In this document: one piece after another, positions 17,145 through 26,967 of the stretch | Position numbering within the stretch: the stretch's first letter is position 1 | How the letters are laid out: every line of letters begins with the position of its first letter | NCBI GenBank assembly: GCA_017858055.1 | Contig: JAFMCA010000006.1 | Coordinates: 1 to 64,000, forward strand | Direction: 5' to 3' | DNA: 64,000 nucleotides | From: Flavobacteriaceae bacterium | GTDB lineage: Bacteria > Bacteroidota > Bacteroidia > Flavobacteriales > Flavobacteriaceae | The notes under the pieces: generated by a model | Told to the model about the DNA's origin: nothing | Databases searched by the model: none | Seen by the model: only the letters and a program-made list of their open reading frames with translations | Made by a program: the position numbers and the translations under genes

Positions 17145-18143
17145 TTACGGGTATTTGATTAATATCCAGCCGCTTAAATCTGTGAATAAATCTCCATCCA
17201 GATCTATGGTGTAATAGTAACTACCACCCGTTAATTTTTCTCCAGAAAAAGTATTCAACCCTGTCCAATCATTTTCGTATTCCCCTTGCTGCTCAAAAAC
17301 CAAAGTTCCATTGAGCTCATATATTTGAATCGTACTCGTTGAAGTGAAACGATACCCTCTGATTTTCCAACTGTCATTCACTCCATCATTATTTGGAGTC
17401 AAAACTTGGCTTACCAGTCTTTCTTCAGTTGCATACGTATTCTTAAAAACTGAAAAACTGATGCCCTTGTATTCAGAAATTGAAAGGGGTTCTAGAAGTT
17501 GACCACTTCCTTGATCTATGCTCAGTTCGGTACCGGATTCAAATGGATTTGGGTTAAAATGACCTGGAACGATCTCCCAACTCAGGTCGTTATAGAGTCC
17601 AAAAAACAGATCCGTTGGCTGGATAGGAGAAAAAGATAAACGTCTAAGGTCATGACTTTCCCACCAAAAAGTGCTAATCCTTGCAAGGGCTTCTCCATCT
17701 GTTTTCCATGACCAAAAATGATAGCGTGGAATTTCATAATTGAAAACTGGTGTGGTAACACCCAGGGGAGGAGTTTCTTTATAATTCACTTGGACGTAGC
17801 CCGGATTTTGGATTAAAGTAAAGGCTATAGGACTAAAAAGGTTTTCTTTTCCTAAAGGAAATACGAAACTTCCTTTATGGTAGATTCTTACCCAACCATC
17901 TACAAACGAATTCTCTTTTAATTGATTCCATTGACTATTTGATCCAAAAGAGACCACTCCTTCTGCTCCCTCATTTATTGCGGTAATTATTTTACCGCCA
18001 TTAAAAAAGGTATCTTCAAATGCAATATGAAGTTCGTTTTTTGGACTTACAAAAAGATTTCCATAGATAGCAAGCTGGGCATTGCCAAACTGGAGAACGG
18101 GCAGAGCAATCAAAAAAAAGATGTGTTTTTTTAAAATAAGCAT
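17145..18143 (-). CDS. T9SS cargo with gliding-motility type-B C-terminal domain
   Basis: A 332-residue secreted protein with an N-terminal signal peptide (MLILKKHIFFLIALPV). The C-terminal ~85 residues form a type-B sorting domain: VLTPNNDGVNDSWKI, then IYELNGTLVF, NDWTGLNTFSGEKLTGGSYYYTI and a final strand ILIKYP. Such domains direct proteins through the type IX secretion system. The middle region has no recognised enzyme motif and looks beta-rich, so it may be structural or adhesive. It is the first gene of a three-gene unit with PorP/SprF and the S74 fibre. Confidence 0.83.
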   Translation of the reverse strand: MLILKKHIFFLIALPVLQFGNAQLAIYGNLFVSPKNELHIAFEDTFFNGGKIITAINEGAEGVVSFGSNSQWNQLKENSFVDGWVRIYHKGSFVFPLGKENLFSPIAFTLIQNPGYVQVNYKETPPLGVTTPVFNYEIPRYHFWSWKTDGEALARISTFWWESHDLRRLSFSPIQPTDLFFGLYNDLSWEIVPGHFNPNPFESGTELSIDQGSGQLLEPLSISEYKGISFSVFKNTYATEERLVSQVLTPNNDGVNDSWKIRGYRFTSTSTIQIYELNGTLVFEQQGEYENDWTGLNTFSGEKLTGGSYYYTIDLDGDLFTDLSGWILIKYP

Positions 18144-18192
18144 GTTATTCTTTTGATTGAGAACAACAATTTATCTAAAAAAATAATTAAAG

Positions 18193-20208
18193 TCAAGTCA
18201 ATCCTGCTCTACGAAGCAAAGCCGATGGGTCAGGTTCTTTTCCTCTAAACCTTTTGTATAAAGTCATGGGATGTTCCGTTCCCCCTTTTGAAAGGATATG
18301 CTTTAAGAAAGCATGGGCAGTAGGGCCGTCAAAAATTCCCTTTTCCAGAAACAATTCAAAAGCATCGGCATCTAAAACTTCAGCCCATTTGTAACTGTAA
18401 TACCCTGCCGAATACCCCCCTTGAAAAATATGAGAAAAAGCAGTACTCAAACAGTTTTCCGCTATATCCTTCGTGAATTGTAAATGTTGAATCTGTTCTT
18501 TTTCGTGCTGTTTGACGTCTTTAATTCGATTAGCATGCTGATCGTGAAAGGATAAGTCTAAATACGCAAAACTTAACTGTCTTAAGGTCTGAAGTCCTTG
18601 CTGAAAATGCGCTGCTTTTTTAATTTTTTGAATTAGTTCATTAGGAATGACCTCAGCGGTTTCATAATGTTTCGCATAGAGAGCAAGCGCCTCTGGTTGA
18701 TAACACCAATTTTCCATAATCTGACTGGGGAGTTCAACAAAATCCCAAAACACACTCGTCCCGCTTAGAGAGCTATAACTTGTATTGGCAAGCATACCAT
18801 GAAGGGCGTGCCCAAATTCGTGAAAAAGTGTAGTCACCTCCTGAAAAGTTAATAAAGAAGGTTTCGTTTGTGTGGGTTTAGAAAAGTTACAAACTATTGA
18901 GATATGGGGCCGTTGTCCAGTTTTTTGGGAGCGATAACTTGTCATCCATGCGCCATTGCGTTTTCCTGCTCTTGGAAAAAAATCCGTGTACAATAAGGCA
19001 TAAAAAGCATTCTCTTTGTATACTTCATAGACGTCTACTTCCTCATGATATTTGGCTACATCTTTGTTTTTTCGCAATTCAATCCCATAGAGTTTTTTTA
19101 CAATTTCAAATAAACCTTGAAGGACTTGGTTTAAAGGGAAATAGGGTTTGAGTTGCTGTTCATCCAAATCCAATTCTGCTTGCTTTAGTTTTTCGGCAAC
19201 ATAAGCGGTATCCCATTTTTCGAGTTGGTCTAAACCTAACTTTTTAGAAGCAAAAGATTCCATAATTTCCCACTCCTTTTGAGCAGCAGGTTTGGCTTTA
19301 GTAGCCAATTCGTCTAAAAACGATTTTACATTTTGTTCAGACTGAGCCATACGTTCCTCCAAAATAAACGCAGCATGAGAAGGATAGCCCAAGAGTTGGG
19401 CACGTTCTTTTCTCAGTTTGACAAGTTCTAAAATGAGATCCGTATTATTTTGAGAATTCATCTGAAAGCCACGTTGACCAAAAGCAAGACTTAATTTTTT
19501 GCGTAGTTCTCTATTTTCAGCATAGGTCATAAAGGGTATATAACTTGGATAATCCAATGTAAAAACCCACCCTTTTTTATCACGCCTACTAGCTTCCTCT
19601 GCTGCCATTTCAATAACTGAAGGAGGTAATCCAGACAAATCCTCTTCTTTCTCGATATGTAATGAAAAAGCTTGGGTATCAGCTAGAACATGCTCACCAA
19701 AAGTCAAACTTAATTTTCCCAATTGAGTGTCGATGACGCGAAGTTTTTCTTTGGAGGCTGTATCTAAATTGGCTCCATTTCGGATAAAGCTTTTGTACTC
19801 TTTTGTGAGCAGGGTATTTTGTTCAGCACTCAGTTTTGTTTTATCCTCATGTTGATATACATATTTTATCCGTTCAAATAAGGCCTCGTTGAGGCGGATA
19901 TCATTTTGAAATTGGGTCAATATGGGGGAAGCTAGCTGGGCTGTTTTTTGAAGTTCATCACTGGTTTCTGCACTGTTGAGGTTGAACAATAGCGCGCTAT
20001 TTCTTGCGATAAGACTTCCGCAATTTTCTAATTGAACTATAGTATTTTCAAATGTTGGAGATTCTTTTTGGTGCACTAGGGTGTTAATTTCGTCAAGTGC
20101 TATTTGAATCGTTTTTTCAATTGCTGGTATGAAATGTTCAATTTTGATTTGATCAAAAGGTGCGGATTCGAAAGGGGTTTGGAATTCCTTTAGTAATGGG
20201 TTCTCCAA
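18193..20208 (-). CDS. M3 family metallopeptidase (oligopeptidase A/Dcp type)
   Basis: A 671-residue thimet-oligopeptidase-family enzyme with the zinc motif H463-EFGH467 followed by ALHGM, and the downstream Glu region SLSGTSVFWDFVELPSQIMENW. Length and layout match Dcp/PrlC-type peptidases, which degrade short peptides in the cytoplasm or periplasm. No signal peptide is visible, which suggests a cytoplasmic oligopeptidase. It starts with TTG at 20208; the next in-frame ATG would remove conserved N-terminal sequence. It lies 5 bases after purE but a functional link with purine synthesis is not evident. Confidence 0.92.
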   Translation of the reverse strand: MENPLLKEFQTPFESAPFDQIKIEHFIPAIEKTIQIALDEINTLVHQKESPTFENTIVQLENCGSLIARNSALLFNLNSAETSDELQKTAQLASPILTQFQNDIRLNEALFERIKYVYQHEDKTKLSAEQNTLLTKEYKSFIRNGANLDTASKEKLRVIDTQLGKLSLTFGEHVLADTQAFSLHIEKEEDLSGLPPSVIEMAAEEASRRDKKGWVFTLDYPSYIPFMTYAENRELRKKLSLAFGQRGFQMNSQNNTDLILELVKLRKERAQLLGYPSHAAFILEERMAQSEQNVKSFLDELATKAKPAAQKEWEIMESFASKKLGLDQLEKWDTAYVAEKLKQAELDLDEQQLKPYFPLNQVLQGLFEIVKKLYGIELRKNKDVAKYHEEVDVYEVYKENAFYALLYTDFFPRAGKRNGAWMTSYRSQKTGQRPHISIVCNFSKPTQTKPSLLTFQEVTTLFHEFGHALHGMLANTSYSSLSGTSVFWDFVELPSQIMENWCYQPEALALYAKHYETAEVIPNELIQKIKKAAHFQQGLQTLRQLSFAYLDLSFHDQHANRIKDVKQHEKEQIQHLQFTKDIAENCLSTAFSHIFQGGYSAGYYSYKWAEVLDADAFELFLEKGIFDGPTAHAFLKHILSKGGTEHPMTLYKRFRGKEPDPSALLRRAGLT

Positions 20209-20213
20209 TGGGT

Positions 20214-20699
20214 TTATTTTTTAATGTTCTTACTGCTTTCCAACACTTTTTGTTGAAGCTCTTTTTTATATTGAATAACGCGCTCAAGGATCTCAGGATT
20301 GTGACTTCCAATGATTTGTGCGGCTAATATTCCAGCGTTTTTTGCACCATTTAATGCAACCGTAGCAACGGGTACTCCCCCTGGCATTTGTAAAATTGAT
20401 AATACAGAATCCCATCCGTCTATTGAATTTGAGGATTTAATAGGCACGCCTATTACAGGCAAAGGAGAAAGAGAAGCAATCATCCCAGGGAGGTGGGCTG
20501 CTCCTCCTGCGCCAGCGATGATAACTTTGATGCCTCTTAAATGTGCATTCTTTCCGTATTCCATCATTTTTTCGGGGGTTCGGTGTGCAGAAACGATATC
20601 CAACTCTACATCGATTTGAAACGCCTTTAAAACGGTTGCTGCTTCTTCCATGATGGGGAGATCCGACTGACTTCCCATGATAATTCCAACTTGTGCCAT
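20214..20699 (-). CDS. purE: 5-(carboxyamino)imidazole ribonucleotide mutase
   Basis: A 161-residue class I PurE with the N-terminal [12 protein letters not shown], the SAHRTPE substrate loop and [11 protein letters not shown]. It converts N5-CAIR to CAIR in purine synthesis. It follows purK by 1 base in the purK-purE pair, the two steps being sequential. Confidence 0.96.
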   Translation of the reverse strand: MAQVGIIMGSQSDLPIMEEAATVLKAFQIDVELDIVSAHRTPEKMMEYGKNAHLRGIKVIIAGAGGAAHLPGMIASLSPLPVIGVPIKSSNSIDGWDSVLSILQMPGGVPVATVALNGAKNAGILAAQIIGSHNPEILERVIQYKKELQQKVLESSKNIKK

Positions 20700-20700
20700 A

Positions 20701-21858
20701 TTATTGTGATATTACTTCAATAGTTTCTTTGACCTGTTCTGCAATTTGTCTTGCAATTTCTAAACTCTCATTTACGATGGTGATATGCCCCATTTTTCGA
20801 AAGGGTCTGGTTTCTTTTTTCCCATAGATGTGGGGATTTACGCCCTCGATTGCCATAATGTGTTCGATGTTTTTATAACGAACTGGACCTTGATGATTTT
20901 CACTTCCAACTAGGTTGACCATAACTCCCGATACTTTGTTTTGAGTGCTTCCTAATGGTAAATCTAGCAAAGCTCTGATGTGTTGTTCAAATTGGGAGGT
21001 ATAGGAAGCTTCAATACTGAAATGACCGCTATTGTGAGGTCTCGGTGCAACTTCATTCACCCAAACATCTCCTTCTTTGGTTACAAAAAGCTCTACTGCT
21101 AAAAGTCCAACATGCTGGAAGGCCTCAGACACTTGTCGAGCAATTTCCTGAGCTTTTTTCTCAATTTGATTTGAAATTCGTGCAGGGCTTAGCACGTATT
21201 CGACTTGATTTGCCGTAGGGTGAAATTCCATTTCTACACTCGGATAACTTACGGTTTCACCACTGGGTCTTCTACAAACAATTACCCCTATTTCTTTATG
21301 AATAGTAACCAAATCCTCAGCTAGACAGCCCCCCTCACTTATGGTTTCTAAATCTTGATTGGAACGGATCATTTTTACACCATAACCATCGTATCCCATG
21401 GATTCTGATTTCCATACAAATGGAAAAGAAACGAATCCTCTTGCTACGGCGTCTTTGAGTGCCTCCTTGGATTCAAAGAATTCAAAACCCGATGTTGGGA
21501 TTCGATTTTTTTTGTAAAATTCTTTTTGACGATATTTATTTTGAATAATTTTTAATACACGTCCTTGAGGATAGACTTGAACACCTTGTTTTTCCAAATC
21601 AATTAATGCTTCAGAATTTACATTTTCAATTTCAATGGTTAAGACATCTACATTTTTTCCAAATTCCATTACCGTCTGGTAGTCCATTAAATCCCCTTGA
21701 ACAAAAAGATTGCATGCAATACGAGCAGGTGCTTCTGGGCTGGGATCCAAAACGTGAGTATTGATGTCCCATTGGCGGGTGGTGTTTAAAAGCATTTTTC
21801 CAAGTTGCCCACCCCCTAAGATTCCGATTGTTTTTGAAGTAGAGAAGAATCCCATCAT
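20701..21858 (-). CDS. purK: 5-(carboxyamino)imidazole ribonucleotide synthase
   Basis: A 385-residue ATP-grasp enzyme beginning with [12 protein letters not shown] and containing the [14 protein letters not shown] motif near residue 265-280. It makes N5-CAIR from AIR, bicarbonate and ATP and feeds PurE, encoded 1 base downstream. Two consecutive ATGs (21858, 21855) exist. It is divergent from adk, the two start codons being about 84 bases apart. Confidence 0.96.
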   Translation of the reverse strand: MMGFFSTSKTIGILGGGQLGKMLLNTTRQWDINTHVLDPSPEAPARIACNLFVQGDLMDYQTVMEFGKNVDVLTIEIENVNSEALIDLEKQGVQVYPQGRVLKIIQNKYRQKEFYKKNRIPTSGFEFFESKEALKDAVARGFVSFPFVWKSESMGYDGYGVKMIRSNQDLETISEGGCLAEDLVTIHKEIGVIVCRRPSGETVSYPSVEMEFHPTANQVEYVLSPARISNQIEKKAQEIARQVSEAFQHVGLLAVELFVTKEGDVWVNEVAPRPHNSGHFSIEASYTSQFEQHIRALLDLPLGSTQNKVSGVMVNLVGSENHQGPVRYKNIEHIMAIEGVNPHIYGKKETRPFRKMGHITIVNESLEIARQIAEQVKETIEVISQ

Positions 21859-21918
21859 TTCCTTTTGGCAAAAATACGCATAAGTTTTTTGGAATGGAAA
21901 AAAGCCATCTAAATTGGG

Positions 21919-21926
21919 TATCTTTG
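21919..21926 (+). promoter_or_regulatory. -7 promoter element of adk
   Basis: TATCTTTG matches the Bacteroidota -7 consensus TAnnTTTG exactly. It ends 15 bases before the adk ATG at 21942. No TTG lies at the ideal distance upstream, so the -33 part is weak. It also supports the 21942 start: the longer frame from 21894 would begin upstream of this promoter. Confidence 0.6.
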
Positions 21927-21941
21927 GTCAAATATTTTTTC

Positions 21942-22514
21942 ATGATTAATCTTGTTTTATTCGGTAAACCAGGAGCTGGCAAGGGAACTCAGGCTTCTTT
22001 TTTAAAAGCTCAATTCAATTTGATACACATCTCTACAGGGGATTTATTTCGGAATCATATTTCAAATCAAACGGATTTGGGGAAACTTGCTAAATCCTAT
22101 ATGGATCAAGGGGATTTGGTTCCAGATCAGGTTACCATAGACATGCTTGAAAATGAAGTCGATCAAAATCCACAAGCAAAGGGATTTATTTTTGACGGAT
22201 TTCCTAGAACTGAAGCTCAAGCTGAGGCCTTGGATCTTTTTTTAGCTAAAAAGGAAATGAATATTTCTGCAACAATTGCCCTAGAAGCGGATGATGAAAT
22301 TCTTATTGAGCGTTTGCTTGAGCGAGGAAAAAGCAGCGGAAGAACAGATGACCAGGACGAGGATAAAATTCGAAATCGTTTTGAAGAATACAATACCAAA
22401 ACAGCACCCTTAAGAGCCTATTATACCAATCAAAATAAATTCCACAGTGTAAATGGAATCGGTACCATTGAGGAAATTACAACCCGATTAACCCATTTAA
22501 TTAATAGTCTATAG
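21942..22514 (+). CDS. adk: Adenylate kinase
   Basis: A 190-residue short-form adenylate kinase with P-loop GKPGAGKGTQ at residues 8-17, and a short LID (ERGKSSGRTDDQDEDKIRNR) without the zinc-binding Cys residues of long forms. It interconverts ATP + AMP and 2 ADP. Start chosen at 21942 from the family start (MINLVLFGKPGAG) and the -7 element directly upstream. The obg gene follows 9 bases later, probably in the same transcript. Confidence 0.96.
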   Translation: MINLVLFGKPGAGKGTQASFLKAQFNLIHISTGDLFRNHISNQTDLGKLAKSYMDQGDLVPDQVTIDMLENEVDQNPQAKGFIFDGFPRTEAQAEALDLFLAKKEMNISATIALEADDEILIERLLERGKSSGRTDDQDEDKIRNRFEEYNTKTAPLRAYYTNQNKFHSVNGIGTIEEITTRLTHLINSL

Positions 22515-22523
22515 CCCATTTTT

Positions 22524-23525
22524 ATGACAGAAGGCAACTTTGTTGATTATGTTAAACTGCAAGTAAGCTCTGGTAAAGGAGGAAAAGGGTCTATCCATCT
22601 TCACCGAGAGAAATTCATAACCAAAGGTGGTCCTGATGGTGGCGACGGCGGTAGGGGTGGTCACGTAATCCTGAGAGCTAATGAGCAATTATGGACGCTC
22701 TATTCTTTTAAATTTAAAAGATTTTTTGCCGCAGGTCATGGTGGAGATGGAAGTAAAAACAGAAGTAGTGGTGCACAAGGGGAAGATATTTATATCGATG
22801 TCCCAATAGGAACTGTAATCCGAAATTCGGATACAAACACCATTCTTTTTGAAATTACTGAGAAAGGGCAGGAAGTAATCCTGCTGGAAGGCGGATTAGG
22901 AGGAAGGGGAAATTGGCATTTTAAATCTTCTACACGTCAAACACCTCGATATGCTCAACCCGGAATCGATGGGCTTACGATTCCCATAACTTTGGAATTG
23001 AAGGTGTTGGCTGATGTAGGACTGGTTGGATTTCCTAATGCAGGAAAATCAACACTTTTAGCAGCATTAACTTCTGCAAAACCTAAAATTGCAGACTATG
23101 AATTTACAACGCTAAAGCCCAATTTAGGAATCGTAGAATACAGAGATTACCGATCTTTTGTTATGGCAGATATTCCCGGGATTATTGAGGGTGCCTCAGA
23201 GGGTAAAGGCTTAGGGCATTACTTTTTAAGACACATTGAGCGGAATTCGATATTACTTTATTTGATACCAGCAGACACTTCCGATTTAAAAAAAGAGTTT
23301 TCCATTCTTCAAAAAGAATTGATTAAATACAATCCCGAATTGATGGACAAACAATTTATTGTTGTATTGTCTAAATCCGATTTACTAGATAAAGAACTCC
23401 GTTTAGAGTATGAAAATGAAATGAAATCAATTTTCAAGGGAATCCCTCATTTGATCATTTCGAGTGCTACACAGTATCACTTAACGGAGTTAAAAGATTT
23501 ACTTTGGAAACAACTCAATCCCTAA
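22524..23525 (+). CDS. obgE: GTPase Obg/CgtA
   Basis: A 333-residue GTPase with the glycine-rich N-terminal Obg domain (residues 1-158, e.g. [13 protein letters not shown]) and a G domain with G1 GFPNAGKST, switch region and NKSD-like SKSD at 285-288. It lacks the extra C-terminal OCT domain of some Firmicutes forms. Obg binds the 50S subunit and couples ribosome assembly to growth. Its end overlaps the frame of the next gene by few bases only if the longer mpl start is used. Confidence 0.95.
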   Translation: MTEGNFVDYVKLQVSSGKGGKGSIHLHREKFITKGGPDGGDGGRGGHVILRANEQLWTLYSFKFKRFFAAGHGGDGSKNRSSGAQGEDIYIDVPIGTVIRNSDTNTILFEITEKGQEVILLEGGLGGRGNWHFKSSTRQTPRYAQPGIDGLTIPITLELKVLADVGLVGFPNAGKSTLLAALTSAKPKIADYEFTTLKPNLGIVEYRDYRSFVMADIPGIIEGASEGKGLGHYFLRHIERNSILLYLIPADTSDLKKEFSILQKELIKYNPELMDKQFIVVLSKSDLLDKELRLEYENEMKSIFKGIPHLIISSATQYHLTELKDLLWKQLNP

Positions 23526-23530
23526 ACTTG

Positions 23531-24889
23531 ATGTTGCGAATTCATTTTATTGCTATTGGAGGGAGTGCAATGCACAGTTTGGCTTTGGAGATGAAAGAAT
23601 TAGGACACGAAGTATCTGGTAGCGACGATGCTATTTTTGAACCTTCAAAATCAAAGTTGGAAGCAGCTGGGCTCTTACCTCCTCGTATGGGATGGTTTCC
23701 AGAAAAACTGTCTGCTGCAATTGATGTTGTTGTTTTGGGAATGCATGCAAAACGGGACAACCCAGAATTAAAAAAAGCTCAGGAATTGGGTTTGAAAATC
23801 CAATCGTATCCAGAGTTCATTGCTACGATGACTCAAGATAAAACAAGGGTTGTAATAGCAGGAAGTCACGGAAAAACAACGATTACTTCCATGGTTTTGC
23901 ACGTTTTGCGATATCATGAGATGAATACGGATTATATGGTAGGTGCTCCTGTAGCGAACAGTACAAAAACCCTTTCTCTCTCAGAAGAAAATGATTTTGT
24001 TTTGTTGGAAGGGGATGAATATTTGTCTTCACCTATTGATTTACAACCTAAATTTTTATGGTATCAGCCAGAAATTGCATTGATTAGTGGGATCGCTTGG
24101 GATCACGTTAATGTGTTTCCAACCTTTGAAAACTACAGTAGTCAATTTGAACGCTTTATCTTATCAATTCAAGCTGGAGGGGTACTGGTATATAACGAAG
24201 AAGATGAGGTTCTAAAAAATTTGGTAAACGCCTCACAACATCCCATTAAAAAGATAGCCTACCAAACGCCTAAACATTTTATAACGGATGGCACGACCTA
24301 TCTTGAAACCCCTGAAGGAAGCTTGCCTCTTAAGGTATTTGGTCGGCACAACCTTTCGAATCTGGCAGGTGCTCAATGGATTGCTCAATTGATGGGTATG
24401 AATTCCTCCGATTTTTATGAAGCGATACTCTCCTTTAAAGGGGCTTCAAAGCGATTGGAACTGTTAATTAAAGGATCAAGTTCCTTTTTGTACAAAGACT
24501 TTGCCCATGCACCTAGTAAGGTAAAAGCTACAGCTACAGCAGTTAAAACTCAATTCAATTCCAAAAAAATCACCGTTTGTTTGGAATTGCATACCTACAG
24601 TAGTCTGGATCCAGAATTTATTAAGCAATACAACCACTCTTTAGAGTCCGTAGAGGAAGTTATTGTTTTTTACGACCCCGAAGCTTTGAAAATAAAGAGT
24701 AGAGCGCCCATTCCTCCTCAAACGATTCGAGAGGCTTTTGCACATTCTTCACTGCAGGTTTTTACTCAGAGTACAGAATTACATGCAATGCTTCTTGAGA
24801 AAGAGTATTCCAATGAGGTTTTGGTTATGATGAGTTCAGGAAATTTTGGAGGGATCGATTGGGAAGCACTTCAAACACGTTTTAAATAG
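23531..24889 (+). CDS. mpl: UDP-MurNAc:L-Ala-gamma-D-Glu-meso-DAP ligase
   Basis: A 452-residue Mur ligase of the peptidoglycan recycling type. It has HFIAIGGSAMHSLAL at the start, the ATP loop GSHGKTT, the FVLLEGDEYLSSPID stretch and a central GRHNLSNLAGAQ. Mpl re-attaches the recovered tripeptide to UDP-MurNAc. It is separate from the biosynthetic murC in the dcw cluster (47790). The ATG at 23531 gives the proper N-terminus; a frame start at 23504 inside obg adds nine non-family residues. Confidence 0.9.
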   Translation: MLRIHFIAIGGSAMHSLALEMKELGHEVSGSDDAIFEPSKSKLEAAGLLPPRMGWFPEKLSAAIDVVVLGMHAKRDNPELKKAQELGLKIQSYPEFIATMTQDKTRVVIAGSHGKTTITSMVLHVLRYHEMNTDYMVGAPVANSTKTLSLSEENDFVLLEGDEYLSSPIDLQPKFLWYQPEIALISGIAWDHVNVFPTFENYSSQFERFILSIQAGGVLVYNEEDEVLKNLVNASQHPIKKIAYQTPKHFITDGTTYLETPEGSLPLKVFGRHNLSNLAGAQWIAQLMGMNSSDFYEAILSFKGASKRLELLIKGSSSFLYKDFAHAPSKVKATATAVKTQFNSKKITVCLELHTYSSLDPEFIKQYNHSLESVEEVIVFYDPEALKIKSRAPIPPQTIREAFAHSSLQVFTQSTELHAMLLEKEYSNEVLVMMSSGNFGGIDWEALQTRFK

Positions 24890-24958
24890 GGAATCAATCC
24901 GATTTCTTTTTTTCAATTTATTTAATTAATTTGTTTTGAAAAGATATTTTTTCTTGAC

Positions 24959-25651
24959 ATGTCTTCCCCAAAAATTACTATTAAAAACTGGGATGAATCC
25001 GACCGACCACGAGAAAAGCTGAGTCGATTAGGAGCCTCCTATCTCAGTAATTCAGAACTTGTAGCACTTTTAATTGGAAGTGGAAATTTAAATGAAACGG
25101 CAATGGGTTTAGCTCAACGTATTCTAAAAAGTGTAGACCATGATTTGAATAAACTCCATCAACTCCCGTTAGAAATTTTATTAAAGTTTAATGGAATAGG
25201 ATTAGCAAAGGCCGTAAAAATTAAAGCGGGTTTAGAGTTGAGTAAACGGATGATTCAGAAAAAAGATCAAAAAGGGGTTGTTATGAATCACAGTAAAATT
25301 GTTTTTGAACATTTACAATACGATCTGGCAGCTTTAGATCATGAGGAATTTTGGGTAATCTATCTCAATCAATCCTCAAAATTGATTGAAAAATTTAAAT
25401 TGAGTCAAGGCGGAATTTCACAAACAACTGTAGATATCCGATTGGCTTTAAAAAGAGCTTTCGAAGTAGGAGCTACCGCAATTATTTTGGCTCATAATCA
25501 CCCTTCTGGAAACTTAAAACCCAGTCAAAGTGATAAAAATTTAACACAAAAATTTTGTGAAGCCGCTAAGCTGGTAGATCTATCCGTTTTGGATCATTTA
25601 ATTCTATCAGAAAAAGGTTATTTTAGCTTTGCCGATGAAGAACTGATGTAA
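24959..25651 (+). CDS. radC: RadC/JAB-domain protein
   Basis: A 230-residue protein with an N-terminal helix-hairpin-helix-like region (LLKFNGIGLAKAVKI) and a C-terminal JAB/MPN+ domain with HNHPSGNLKPSQSD, the metal-binding HxHx7-10D motif. Despite the old name, a DNA-repair role for RadC is not established. An 80-residue ORF starts at the base after its stop and the YjjG-type phosphatase follows, so three genes are probably co-transcribed. Confidence 0.9.
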   Translation: MSSPKITIKNWDESDRPREKLSRLGASYLSNSELVALLIGSGNLNETAMGLAQRILKSVDHDLNKLHQLPLEILLKFNGIGLAKAVKIKAGLELSKRMIQKKDQKGVVMNHSKIVFEHLQYDLAALDHEEFWVIYLNQSSKLIEKFKLSQGGISQTTVDIRLALKRAFEVGATAIILAHNHPSGNLKPSQSDKNLTQKFCEAAKLVDLSVLDHLILSEKGYFSFADEELM

Positions 25652-25894
25652 ATGCGACTGTTGTATACCCACAAAATTAAACCGAGAATTACCACTATTT
25701 TTGAATCAGAATTTATCCCCAATAATTTTCTTCAAAATAACAAGGAGAATGGAAGAATCAAAAGACTAGAAAAGAATGATTTTTTCATAAAACGGTCTTC
25801 GAATCAAGCCACCCTTGCCTTTGGAAATGGATTTCTTCACATACGTTATTGTGACGAATCGATACAAAAAACTTTCAAAGACCTCCTAAAGTGA
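25652..25894 (+). CDS. Unrecognised 80-residue protein
   Basis: An 80-residue basic protein that starts at the base after the radC stop and overlaps the next gene by a GTGA. I do not recognise it with confidence. The N-terminal MRLLYTHKIKPRITTIFE resembles the opening of flavobacterial polysaccharide deacetylase (DUF7033-type) proteins, which would make this a truncated remnant, but no deacetylase domain follows. The sequence is not low-complexity and the tight spacing argues for translation. No signal peptide or membrane helix. Confidence 0.55.
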   Translation: MRLLYTHKIKPRITTIFESEFIPNNFLQNNKENGRIKRLEKNDFFIKRSSNQATLAFGNGFLHIRYCDESIQKTFKDLLK

Positions 25895-26586
25895 ATCGAT
25901 TTCCAGAAGAGTTAACGGATATCTTTTTTGACTTAGATCATACCCTATGGGATTTTGAAAAAAATTCCCTGCTCACCTTTGAAAAGATATTTTCAGAAAT
26001 GGATTTAACTATTGAGTTGAAGCACTTTATTTCCTTTTACAATCCAATAAATCATGCCTACTGGAAACTGTATAGGGAAAATCAAATCAGTCAAGAAGAA
26101 TTAAGACACAACAGATTAAGAGATACTTTTTCTAAAATCCATATTGAAACCACAACTCCAATGATTAATGTGATTTCGGAAGAATACATTAAAAACTTGT
26201 CTACTTTTCCACATTTATTTGATGGAGCAATTCCACTTTTAGAAAAATTGAAGAATCGATATAGACTTCATATCATTACTAATGGATTTGATAAGGTGCA
26301 GCATTTTAAAATTAAAAATTCAGGTTTGGAGTCTTTTTTTGAAAATGTATTTACTTCCGATATTGTTGGTTTTAAAAAACCCCATCCACAAATCTTTAAA
26401 GAGGCCTTAAAGCAAACGCAGGCGAAGGCTGAAAAATCTTTGATGATAGGGGACAGTTTAGAGGCTGATATTTTAGGCGCTTTGTCCCAAGGAATGCATG
26501 CAATACACTTCAATTCTCACAAAGAAGATCATCATGAAAATTGCCCAATTATCTATTCCTTAGAGGAGCTTCATGCTTTTTTTTAA
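25891..26586 (+). CDS. HAD hydrolase, YjjG-type nucleotidase
   Basis: A 231-residue HAD-superfamily phosphatase with FFDLDHTLWDFEKN (motif I, DxDxT), FVNT-like ITNGFD (motif II) and GDSLEADILGA (motif IV), plus a cap domain between. The WDFEKNS stretch is typical of YjjG, which dephosphorylates non-canonical pyrimidine nucleotides. GTG start at 25891 overlaps the previous stop, suggesting coupled translation. Substrate is by family, not proven. Confidence 0.85.
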   Translation: MNRFPEELTDIFFDLDHTLWDFEKNSLLTFEKIFSEMDLTIELKHFISFYNPINHAYWKLYRENQISQEELRHNRLRDTFSKIHIETTTPMINVISEEYIKNLSTFPHLFDGAIPLLEKLKNRYRLHIITNGFDKVQHFKIKNSGLESFFENVFTSDIVGFKKPHPQIFKEALKQTQAKAEKSLMIGDSLEADILGALSQGMHAIHFNSHKEDHHENCPIIYSLEELHAFF

Positions 26587-26626
26587 GTCTATATCGATCA
26601 ACAATCCGAATGCCAAGATTTATCGT

Positions 26627-26634
26627 TATTTTTG
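26627..26634 (+). promoter_or_regulatory. -7 element before the MazG-type gene
   Basis: TATTTTTG fits TAnnTTTG and ends four bases before the ATG at 26638, so the transcript would begin at or next to the start codon. No good TTG is present upstream, so confidence is moderate. Confidence 0.4.
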
Positions 26635-26637
26635 GAC

Positions 26638-26967
26638 ATGGATTTAAAAGGAGCACAAGAAAAAGTGGATCAATGGATTCAGACCCACGGAGTCCGGTAT
26701 TTCGATGAATTGACTAACATGGCACAACTCACTGAGGAAGTAGGAGAGGTGGCTAGAATCATTGCAAGAAGGTATGGAGAGCAATCGGAAAAAGAAAGTG
26801 ACAAATCCAAAGATCTAGGTGAAGAATTGGCGGATGTAATTTTTGTTGCAATTTGTTTGGCAAACCAAACAGGAGTAGATCTTCAAGCAGCTTTTACAAA
26901 AAAACTTGATCTCAAGACAGATCGAGATCACGAGCGACATCAAAATAACCCGAAATTGAAAAAATAA
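26638..26967 (+). CDS. MazG-type nucleotide pyrophosphohydrolase
   Basis: A 109-residue all-alpha NTP-PPase with the paired acidic motifs EEVGEVARII and EELADVIFVA, the ExxE and ExxD Mg ligands of the MazG family. It hydrolyses (d)NTPs to NMP and pyrophosphate, a house-cleaning function. ATG at 26638 is preferred over TTG at 26632. The aroA ATG follows its stop with no gap. Confidence 0.86.
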   Translation: MDLKGAQEKVDQWIQTHGVRYFDELTNMAQLTEEVGEVARIIARRYGEQSEKESDKSKDLGEELADVIFVAICLANQTGVDLQAAFTKKLDLKTDRDHERHQNNPKLKK

